Assembly (NCBI GenBank): GCA_011947345.1
Contig: JAAVTG010000568.1
Location: 372,001-436,000 of the forward strand
Direction of reading: 5' to 3'
Origin: Phytophthora quininea
Taxonomy: Eukaryota > Oomycota > Peronosporomycetes > Peronosporales > Peronosporaceae
Length of the DNA stretch: 64,000 bases
Program-made: the position numbers and the translations under genes
Notes under the pieces: model-generated
The model's input: the letters and a program-made list of their open reading frames with translations, nothing else
What the model was told of the DNA's origin: nothing
Databases searched by the model: none
Part shown: positions 55,458 to 64,000 of the stretch, piece after piece
Numbering within the stretch: position 1 is the stretch's first letter
Layout: each line of letters opens with the position of its first letter

Positions 55458-55680
55458 AGCCTTAGTTGATTGTAAGTTTTTGCTTTTGTTTTGCACTGAT
55501 GCAGGAGACTGAGCCAGTATTCGTTGCCACCGCTACAGCGTCCTTAAATCATTGCCAACTACCAGCGTTAGACGAGTTTAGTTTAGAGCAAGGCATTAAC
55601 ATGTACACCACCTTAGATTACATGCTCGAACCAATTTAAAGGCTTCCGTTGGTCATTTCCTTTGGTAAAGGGTCTTCGAT

Positions 55681-58330
55681 TCAGAGCACTTGTGCTAGTT
55701 CGTCGCGCAGACTGCGAAACCCAGCGAGCTCGTCGTCAAACATCGAGGCTGGCGCAGGAGGTTCTTGCTTCTCGTTGTCTGACATTTTATCGCCCCCTGC
55801 ACGGACGGAGGCACTGCAGCCGTCGCGTTTAGCCGCGGTGCATTCTTCAATTGGTGAAGGAAAGTCCCCAACGCCGTGTCCAAAGATGCACCAGAAGAGC
55901 GGTTCGAAGTGCTGGCTGCACCTGTGGACACCGAGTCTGTCGCTGTTGTAGCAGTTGATCCAAGTGTCGATCCATCGCCAATCGCGAAGGGAAGCATCGT
56001 ATCCATGCCGTCGGCGTCAAGGAAGTCATCGTCCTGTCCGTCGCCTGAGCCACCGTCGCCGTCAACGCTTCCAGATGCAGACAGGAATCGACGACGGTTA
56101 CCACCGGACGAGCTGCCACCAGTATCGCCAAGTGCCAACCCAAACGCATCTGGCGTATCGGGGAGATTCCCCATGCCGTCACACCGCTGTCGCTGAAATC
56201 GGGAGAGAACCCACGCGTCTTCGCCGAAATCAAACTGGCGGATGTCGAGTACGAACGCTTTGCGCCATGGAGCCCTAACTGGAACTGATCGGTGGTAATA
56301 AAGGTAGGCACATTGCTTGAACCAGAGCGGAGGTAGTTCTTGCTGTAAGAGTATCCTGGAGATGTAGACAGCAGTTCACAGGGATTCGCTTGAAACGGCG
56401 GGCTAGTCGCGAATACGGGCATGCCATCGGAGGGTGTTCGCGCTGCAGCATCCTGGCGAATTGCGATAGCTCCTGACTTGGAAGTAGTTTCCGCTGGTTC
56501 TGTGGCGTTGTGAGACGCAGCTTCTTCGCTTCGAATCAATGCCTCCGCTCGGGCGAATGGCGAGATTGTTGGGCCGCCACTCCCAGACTCGCTGCTGTCT
56601 GCTACAAAGGCACCGTTAAACGAGCTCTTTCTGCATCTGGCGCCGAATTGCTGGAGCGGTGAGACGGATCCACTGTCCAGTGTGAAGTTATCCAAGGATC
56701 CTGGTGGGTGCTTGTCAGTAGCACTAGAAAGAGGCTTATGAAGCGCTATCGGGGAGCACGAGCATTGCGGAGAAGTGAAACAGTCTTCGGGTGGCGCGGT
56801 GGAGTCGATAGGCGATGATACGCTGCGTTGCTGTTGCTGGTCGGCGGCTCATCATGGAAAGAAGACTGGGACAAACTCCTCTCCGCTTCATGGTGGTTGG
56901 CTCCACCTTCCCATAGTTGTTGCTGCTGCTGCTCGAAGGCCGCTGATGGTGAAGACGAAGGGCGGGGGTCGCGTTCAATCGTCACATTACCATAGCCGTA
57001 TGGCGCTGCGGTAACATTCGGGTTTGCCGCCGCTCCTCGCAGCCGAACATCATGCTCACCTCCGTACGAATGAGCATGCTGAATAATCTTTCCATCGCCT
57101 TGGACATCATCGTATCCCGTAGCTGCTACATCCTTACCAGTCGCTGGCCTGGTCGTGAACCGAGGAATCGCCATCGGCTTCGAAATGCTTGGCTGTTGCC
57201 GCACCGCCAGGTCTGGTTCTCCCGTTCTGCCGTCGCCAACGGGGCCTGTGCTGCTGAATTGTTGTTCTGGAGTAACCATTGGCACTGGGATAGAGCGCGG
57301 TGTTGAACGACGGCGCTGTATTGTCCCCATTTCACCACCAAACTGCACTGCGCCATCGCTGACCGGAACAAATGAGTCGGTGCGAAGATCAGCGACTCGC
57401 ATAGGTAAGTCTGGCCGTGGAATGCCTCCTCGTGATGGAACCGAAGTCGGAGCACTCGCAGGCACCAACTCGGGCGATCCCGGCACATAGTCTTGAATAA
57501 TAAAGTTGTCTTGGAAAATCCGTGACGGCGCCACGTGCGTCTGCTCTTCCATGAATTGGTCGCAATCCCGACGATAGACTGCCGCCACTTTGAGCATTCC
57601 GAACGGCGTGGCAATCGGAATGAACGAGTAGCCACTAGTAGCTACGCGCTGCGCTTCAAACGCACGCGTGGCATCCGTTGCAGGAGCTGCATGCAGCTTG
57701 TAGCTGAGCATGGAAGGGTACGACTGCGTAAAGAGTCTGTGAGCTGGAAGTTGGCGCATGAAGGAAAACATGCGCGCAGCAGCACGCTGATCCTCTTGCA
57801 GACTTCTTTGAGCTGCTGAATCACGTCTTGGGTCGAGCCTAAGTGAGAACTCGACACGTCCGTCTCTGCGAACGTGACGCTCCATCTCTCCAGCAGAACG
57901 TGCTGGCCATCTGCATCCCAGCAAATGTCGATTGCTAGAGGCAGTCGCACGTCCTCCTTCCAAGGCGCCATGACCTCTCGGACCAGTTGCACCTCCTCAA
58001 TGTCCAGATTGAACCGCGCACGACGGTTGCCGCGCTTGGCGTCTGGCTCGGCCTGGAAGTTGACGCGGGACTGGACGATGAGCTCCGCCGCCTTGTACAG
58101 GAATTCCAGTACCACTTGCTCGGTCTTGGCACGTCCGGCTGCATAAAATATATAATAATTAATAAGAAAAGATAACAGAGTCATGTTGCAGCAACTCGCA
58201 GGACTTTACCGGAGCCGCTTCTTGGCGGCGCTGCGTATCGCGAGCTGTGCGCGCTGTAGCGCGGATTGGCGCCCTGGAACTGCGTCTGGGCGGGTCGGCC
58301 GGAGCCCACGAGGTCCACAGACGTCATCAT
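55681..58330 (-). CDS. ATG13: Autophagy-related protein 13
   Basis: Exon 1 (58330-58210) starts MMTSVDLVGSGRPAQTQFQG. A 71-nt intron joins it to AGRAKTEQVVLEFLYKAAEL. The HORMA-type Atg13 domain is recognisable: VQSRVNF, ARFNLDIEEV, PLAIDICWDADG, VLLERWSV, LPAHRLFTQSYPS and ATPFGMLKVAAVYRRD. A long Ser/Gly/Pro-rich disordered region follows, as is usual, and it ends FDDELAGFRSLRDELAQVL. Atg13 scaffolds the Atg1/ULK kinase complex that starts autophagy. Frame changes near 57755 (between VLLRA and MFSFMRQLP), 57000-56700 and 56180 interrupt it, but the homology and composition continue. Confidence 0.88.
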
Positions 58331-58454
58331 GGCTGCCACTCGCAGAGAGGAAGGGGTTCTTTGGCTTCTTCTCCGACGGTGTGAAAATATCAGCTTATCA
58401 GAAAAACGTTTTTCTGCGCTGTGATTGGCTGAGACGAAACTCAACTTTCCGATC

Positions 58455-59704
58455 ATGGAGGACGGACGCAGGCAGCGGCAGCATCTGACGCTGCTGGAGA
58501 AGAATGAGCTGCGCAAGCGCCACGAGAGCCGACCGGAGCTCACATACAGCGACCTGCAGCTGTGGGTGTCCTCCAGCATGGGCAAGAGCATCGGACTGTC
58601 CACCGTGGGGAAGATCGTCAAGACGCCACTGGTCCAGTCCGCCACCGACAGCCAAATGAAGCGCCGCCAGCACGAAGCCATCGAGACGCCACTGCTGGCG
58701 TTTGTGCGGACACTGGAAGACAGTCAAAGCTTAAGTGATCATGCGATCCAGAGACAAGCGGCGGTGCTAGCGGGCAAAACTATCTCAATGAGCTGGGTGC
58801 AGAGATTCAAGATCCGACACGGTGTCGAGGTGGACGCTCGACAGACTGCGGCAGGTTTCAGGCCCAGACACGAGGAAATCTATGGACTCCAGTACGTGAG
58901 GGACACAGAGGATGCGGTGTGCAGGTTTTGCGAAGCTTTCGGCCGCGAGATTGGCCGTCGGAAGGGTGTGATGCGGTTCACGACCTTCCGAGCAGATTTG
59001 TACAGACAGCACTTGACGACGGCACATCCAAGTAAATGGGCGGTGTATCAAAAGTTGGAGGAGGACAATAGGGAGGAGTTTTTCAGTTTGGGTCAGGAGA
59101 CGCCGTGGGAAGAACAGGAAAGCGAAGACCACGATTACGATAGAGATAATTATGACGTTGAGGAGGAAAGCGAGGCGGCGGAGGAGGAGGAACGCGAAGC
59201 AGTAGAAGAGAGCGGTGACCAGGTTAATAGCAATGCACATGAAGTGGAGCAGCAAGTGGTGACGATCGCGACTGAGTCGACAGAAGGCCCAGAGCGGCAA
59301 CAGGTTGACAGAGAGAGGTTGGAGGAAATCGAGGCGGCGCGAAACCCGCAACGCCTGAACTAACCCGAGAGCCTGCGCAGAAGGAAGTTGGTTCGGCCGA
59401 TAGATCGCCCAACAGACGCTTTATTCTTCAGTCGACGCCCCGCAGTCAACTGCTTGGTATGATGGCGGACATAGTCGCCAGTCAAAAGGCAAGCATCGAG
59501 TCCTTGCAGACAGCAATTCTGAACCTTCAGCAGGATGACTTGGAGTTGCGAAGGCAGGAGTTAGCGATCCGAGAGCAGGAACTCGCGTGCCTGCGTGCAG
59601 AGCGGGAAGAAATGGAGAAGGAGAGACGCGCACGGGAAACCGAGCGCCAAGCGGAGAGAGAACATTTCATGGCCCTCTTGCAGGCGATGCAAAACAGGAA
59701 ATAG
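58455..59704 (+). CDS. CENP-B/Tc5-type HTH protein with zinc finger and coiled coil
   Basis: Starts MEDGRRQRQHLTLLEKNELR. Residues about 10-55 fit a CENP-B N-terminal HTH (ELTYSDLQLWVSSSM then GKSIGLSTVGKIVK). Residues about 75-130 fit the Tc5/CENP-B second HTH (ISMSWVQRFKIRHGV). Near 155-190 there is a BED/C2H2-like finger (CRFC then HLTTAH). An acidic Glu/Asp stretch follows, then, after a frame change near 59340, a regular coiled coil (LELRRQELAIREQELACLRA). No DDE transposase domain is present, so this looks like a domesticated DNA-binding protein rather than a transposon. It converges on the kinase gene with 42 nt between the stops. Confidence 0.65.
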
Positions 59705-59746
59705 CTGGTGGGAGGTGGATACTGCAGAGTGGACGCTACAAAGAAT

Positions 59747-62060
59747 CTATTGCGAATACTTTTTCCCCGACGACCCTCGTGGCAGAGCCTTTCCAGACGA
59801 TGCCCGCCCGATCGATCCAGCTGAAGTGGCTGAAGCTGTTGTGGCTGTTGAAGACGTGAGGCGTAATGATGGGGCGATAATGCTTTTAAGCGTGAAGGCC
59901 ACCTGCATGGAGCTCGGGCGCATATCCGGATCGAGTTGCGTGCAGTCCATCACCAATTTGCGGAGATTGGGCGGGCAGTCCTTGCGCAGCGATACACGAA
60001 TCTTGCCCAGACGAACAAGTTGAGCGAGCTGCATCCCTGGCAAGCGCTCGCCCTTGTCAGATTTGACATCGGAGAAGGGCGGCTCGCACGTGTCCATTTC
60101 AGACAGCACGACACCCAGCGAGTAGATATCTGCCTTCTCCGAGTATTTTTGCCTTCGATGATCTCTGGGGCTGTCCAGAGGAGCGTTCCTACTCCTGACG
60201 TCATCGTCTCGTTCACCGTGGTCTTGCGACTGACGCCAAAGTCGCTCAGTTTGGCGTGGAACTTGCGGTTTAGCAGCACATTCTTTGATTTGAGATCGCG
60301 GTGCACTACCACTGGGCGCAAGCAATGCAAGTACACCAAACCTTCAGCGACGTCCATGGCGATGGAAATCTTCTCCCGCTGCCAAGAAAACTTCTCGCGG
60401 TTCTTCTTGAGCACTTCGTCCAAGTCGCCGGCCTCCATGTACTCTACCACCGCGCACAGATTCTGCAGCCGGTTCCAGCTTACGCCTACGAACGACACGA
60501 TATTGCGATGCTGCAGTGTGCACATTAATTGGATCTCCCCGCGAACTGCTCCAGACTTGCCGTAAACTGACATTTCTCTGGCAGCAAACGTTTGATGGCG
60601 ACATGCCGCGTCTCCAGTTGACCAAGCCACACTTCGCCAAAGGCGCCCTTCGACAGCATGCGAAGAAACGTCAACTCGTCAAAGGCAATGCGTTTCGTAA
60701 AGACCTCGGAGTCTTGCATGAACTCGGTGAGAATGTCGGACTCGTTGCAGTACTCGCTCACAGTCTTCCCGCCGCCTGCAGCGCCGACCCACGTCCCAGC
60801 CATCGAGGAACGACGGCCATACACAGAGTCACGGTTGCTGGGCTCGTAGCCGGCGTTGCCGAAAGTATACCACGACGATCGTCGATTGGGACCCGTCTGA
60901 AGGTTGGCGTTTGTCACGGCGTTCGACGAGTTATCGCTGTTGCTGTCGCTGCCTTTTCTAAGCTGAGCAAACGCTCGAGGAACGATACTCAGCGGGGTAC
61001 GAGTATCTCCCGCATTTTGGCCTGGAGCTGGCGTCGGGCCAGTGGTAACGGCAGGTTGATCGTTTAGCATTCTCTTCTTCCTACAACAGCAGCAAATGGC
61101 TAGCACCGCAATCACCAGCAGCACTCCACCGCCAACCCCTGCACCGAGGATCAGCCCCATGTTATCCCCACCACCAGAAGATGATGTGTCGTCCGATTTC
61201 TTATCCACCTGCACGTTGCTCACTGACGAAAGGAAGCTATCCACTGTAGCTGCATCAACTTTTGGTCGACAAAAACCCGAACTTCCTGAAGCGGAACCGG
61301 AGGTTGCTACGTCTTCTAGTCGTAAACACGGAATGATCGTATCCAGCGTACTCGAACACGACACTCCACTGTCACTGTTCCGCATGTGGATTGAGTATAC
61401 CTTCAACGCAGTCGAGTCGTCCGTCAGTGTAATGCTGTGCTGGTAAACCTGTGGGTACGGAATGGTGCTACTCGACGACGCCGAGGACCAGAACGACACG
61501 CCATCCGCCTTGTCCACCGTTGAGGACGCTCCATCTACAGCGCACTGCATCGCACTCGTCACATTAGCGACGCAGTTGGTGTTGGTGGCCTGGTAGTACG
61601 ATCCGCAGCTGGCCGCTTCGCACTGACTCGCACGTCCTGTAAACTCGTCGTACGTAATGGCTACGTCCGCCATCTCCACGCCGCTTGTCTCGCTAGTACT
61701 GCAGCGAGTGTAGACCTCCAGCACACTCGTCCCAGCCTTGTTGTCGTTGCTGGAGCCGCCCGAGAACACGTAGCCATGCACCCAGAGCAGTCCCACCTTG
61801 GCGGCGTCGTCCAGGCTACTCCAGGACAGTTCTGGGTACTCGGCCAGCGTCTTGGCCACGTTGCTGGGCAAATCTGCGTCGGAGGGCGCCGTGAGCGCCG
61901 TGGAATCGCTCGACAGTGCCTGGCAACGAGCTAATACGTCACTGCTAGTGTCGGACGCAGAGCTAGCCTGTGCAGACACCGCTGGGGCCAGAGCGAGCGC
62001 TGCCGAGGCTGCTAGCACGCGCAGCTTGCGCCTCCGACGACGCAGGACGATGGCGCGCAT
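59747..62060 (-). CDS. TKL-type receptor-like protein kinase
   Basis: About 771 codons starting MRAIVLRRRRRKLRVLAASA, a basic then hydrophobic signal peptide. It has a Cys/Ser/Thr-rich ectodomain of about 270 residues, a transmembrane helix (GGGVLLVIAVLAICCCC) and a juxtamembrane Ser/Asn-rich segment. The kinase domain has LSKGAFGEVWLGQL, VAIKRLL, HRDLKSKNVLL, LSDFGVSRK and WTAPEIIEG, all catalytic residues included. It is probably a plasma-membrane receptor kinase of the expanded oomycete TKL group; the ligand is unknown. Frame changes near 60545-60560 and in an A run near 60154 (GKN where GKKYSEKADIYSLG is expected) are the only interruptions. It ends GSSGKKYSQ. Confidence 0.88.
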
Positions 62061-63067
62061 GGTGGCAGCCGAGGAGAAGCGCAAGAACTGAAGCCTCCAG
62101 TGATTATGATTATGTGGAAGGGATGTATCAGGTCCAGCAGCTGGCAACAACTATTTAGAAAACTTCTAGATACTAATAATATAGAATTCTTGTAATCGCA
62201 ATCCTTGACCTGGCCTGGCCTGGCCTGGAGATATCGCTGGAGGAATGCTCGTAGGGCTCTTTGGTCCGCATGGAGGAGGAGTTGGAAATGTGTTGCGAAC
62301 GAATCAAATGTGACGGTGGTTGTTGAGGCCTTTTCAGGCTGCCGGGTGGAGTAGCGAAGGATGTGGTGAAAGCGGCGGCTGAGAATGGTCAACTCACGAC
62401 CACCGGTAGTGTCGGACGACCAAAGCCACACAGGCATGGTTGAACAGGCCAGGTCTTCGAGTAGACAGAATGGCTTGGAGTAAGCTCCATGGGGGTATGA
62501 AATGGGGTTTGTATGACGTGTACTCCGACGGGAAGCCTGGATGATGAAAGTTATGGCACCAAAGCTTCTAATACATGTATTGCTAATAGCAGTCTCATAT
62601 TGATATGGCGCGGGCAGCGAGAAATGATCATATGGCTGTCGTATTGGGATGGCGAAATGGATTCGTCCGTCACGAGCCATGTCTGTTGCAAGTTATCGTG
62701 GGTGTGAGAATGCTGCGTGGACCGCAAACGCGCGATAATGTGTTTGAAAGCCAAGGCTCATTGATCCAGCTCGGACTGCCGGGATTTGCTTCATCTATCC
62801 TTGCCAACATATTGATCAAGGCGTTCGAATATCGCTTTATTGTAGTTGGCGTTGAGTGTCATCGGTTCTGAAATCGTTTTAGAGATCTGCTGCACGAGGG
62901 GCCAGACTGCAACTGGTATTTCATCCGAAATGGAGCGCGACCGACCACTTAGGAAACGCGATGACGAAAATGACCGACAGCAGGTAGCACTTCAGGAAGC
63001 GGCATTGCTCAAGGACGACAATGACCATTAAAAATGCGCTTCATTATAAGTTCACAAGTACGACAGT
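62061..63067. other. Intergenic, no gene seen
   Basis: About 1 kb of lower-GC DNA between the kinase start and the next gene. The ORFs on both strands lack domains. It contains the short CCTGG repeat at 62209-62228. Confidence 0.5.
62209..62228 (+). repeat. Four tandem CCTGG pentamers
   Basis: Perfect 4 x CCTGG about 150 nt upstream of the kinase ATG; a plain short tandem repeat. Confidence 0.8.
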
Positions 63068-63447
63068 CTAGTCCACGAGGCCCTGGCGCCGAGCCGCCAC
63101 TTCCGCCAGCAGCACACTCAGTTGCCGCAGCTGCGCCGACGCGCCGACGACCTGCAGCTCCATGCGCCGCACCGACTTCTTCAGCCCGTCCAGCTCCGCG
63201 CGACGCCGGCGCTTGGCGGCCAGGAGAGCCTCATCCTCTCCCCTTCCTCCTCCAGCTCCATCCCTAGCTCCTCGTTACTGCTCTCGTCCGACGAGCTCTC
63301 GCCCGACGTCGTGCAGCTCTGCTCCGCCTCGTCTGTTGTGGCCGCCGTTGCTGCTGCTGCTCTGGCAGACTGCACTCCGAACGCCTCGCGGCGACTGCGC
63401 TTGTGCGGGCGGCTCTGCTCGATGGCTGCAGCGGGGCTCTGGTGCAT
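63068..63447 (-). CDS. Small acidic protein with basic coiled coil
   Basis: Starts MHQSPAAAIEQSRPHKRSRR; a nuclear-localisation-like KRSRR is followed by a Ser/Glu-rich stretch (SGESSSDESSNEELGMELEE). After a frame change in a G run near 63240 there is a helix, LLAAKRRRRAELDGLKKSVR, ending RRQGLVD. It is about 127 residues if read across the break. Basic region followed by a leucine-spaced helix recalls bZIP architecture, but the invariant Asn and Arg spacing is not evident, so no family is assigned. Confidence 0.45.
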
Positions 63448-63584
63448 GCTGGCTTATGGTTCGACGCCTCTGACTTGGACTCGACGTCGACGTGCGCACG
63501 CTACCGAGGATTCCAGACTGGCCCGGACTCGAGCCAAACCAGCGTCAAGTGTTCGCCGGCGTTCGCGACGGTTATAGAAAAGCA

Positions 63585-63863
63585 GGTCGGTCGGTCGTGT
63601 TGGATCGGCAGAAGTATCTTGATGTTTGTAAGACATTGAGCATGAACCTCGGCCGGTCGGTCGGAAATACGGCCCCCACTCTAGTGACTTGGCAATGGAT
63701 GGACAGACACCCACTGCCTGGTAACCAACCTCCGAATAGCGACGCCGTCGGACCGGTCGGTCGTCTTCGCCGCCCCAAACCTCTCGCGCTTTGTATACTG
63801 CTGAGCCGGCCGCACTCCGGTCGGGACTGGCTTGCCAGTCGACAGCGGCTCGCGGTCGGTCGG
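63585..63863. repeat. Dispersed GGTCGGTCG motif cluster
   Basis: GGTCGGTCG occurs at 63585-63597 (three units), 63655-63664, 63755-63763 and 63854-63863, spaced about 70-100 nt apart in a region with no supportable gene (63448-64000). Confidence 0.6.
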
Positions 63864-64000
63864 CATGTGCGCACCAGTATGGCTCGGCGCGGAGCCCCGG
63901 CCGTGAATTCGTCCGACTTCACGGCGAGAGTCAACCGTCTGTCTCTTCGACATGACATGCAAGTCGACCCGACGATAAAAGCCAAGACCGGCATCGGTCC

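Noticed and set aside
63068..63447. bZIP transcription factor
   Set aside because: A basic region and helix are present, but the conserved N-x7-R spacing and a clear leucine heptad are not visible.
1..64000. tRNA/rRNA genes, CRISPR arrays, RXLR effectors, telomeric repeats
   Set aside because: Looked for by eye and none found. Signal-peptide ORFs here belong to the GH72 genes, the 5'-nucleotidase and the TKL kinase, none with an RXLR-EER motif.

Overview
The window is eukaryotic and most consistent with an oomycete, probably Phytophthora or a close relative. Supporting signs are compact GC-rich genes with very short introns (58-97 nt), oomycete-style initiator sequences (GCTCATTCCTCAATTCCC type) just upstream of ATGs, a family of small WRKY19-like zinc-finger proteins, tandem GH72 glucanosyltransferases and a TKL receptor-like kinase. 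The genus is inference; no marker gene was compared.

Layout. (1) 1-14443 is one huge imperfect palindrome: a left arm (1 to about 7000, running off the window), a 438-nt unique loop, and a right arm (7439-14443). Each arm carries the same three zinc-finger genes (A, B, C), so six in total, with no other convincing gene. (2) 14444-17006 is gene-poor and holds a hexapeptide-acetyltransferase remnant. (3) 17007-27006 is a second inverted duplication, with 3.87-kb arms around a 2.26-kb centre. It contains three copies of a fused isocyanide synthase (PvcA/DIT1) plus Fe(II)/2-oxoglutarate dioxygenase (TauD) gene. One outer breakpoint cuts through the end of a 5'-nucleotidase gene, whose full copy lies at 26903-28467. 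(4) 28.5-42.6 kb is a dense housekeeping block: a PDCD4-like MA3 protein, a very long RS-RRM-RanBP2-zinc-finger protein, a Dus1-type tRNA-dihydrouridine synthase, and a 4.7-kb run encoding AWS-SET, RRM, cyclin and CDK-like pseudokinase modules that looks like one fused gene. (5) 42.7-50.7 kb is a tandem array of four secreted, probably GPI-anchored GH72 genes. (6) 51.1-63.5 kb has a candidate Integrator subunit 5, a lysine-rich coiled-coil protein, ATG13, a CENP-B/Tc5-like HTH zinc-finger protein, a TKL receptor-like kinase and a small acidic protein.

How the genes fit together. The isocyanide synthase cluster is the specialised-metabolism part. The zinc-finger palindrome and the GH72 array are lineage-specific expansions still exchanging sequence by conversion or recent duplication. 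The SET/cyclin/pseudokinase locus suggests a covalent link between H3K36-type methylation and a transcription-elongation cyclin-CDK module.

Caution. Conserved reading frames in many unrelated genes are broken by single-base losses, mostly in homopolymers, and the two palindrome arms differ largely at such runs. I treat most of these breaks as likely consensus errors rather than proof of pseudogenes. CDS coordinates therefore span the whole inferred gene, introns and breaks included.
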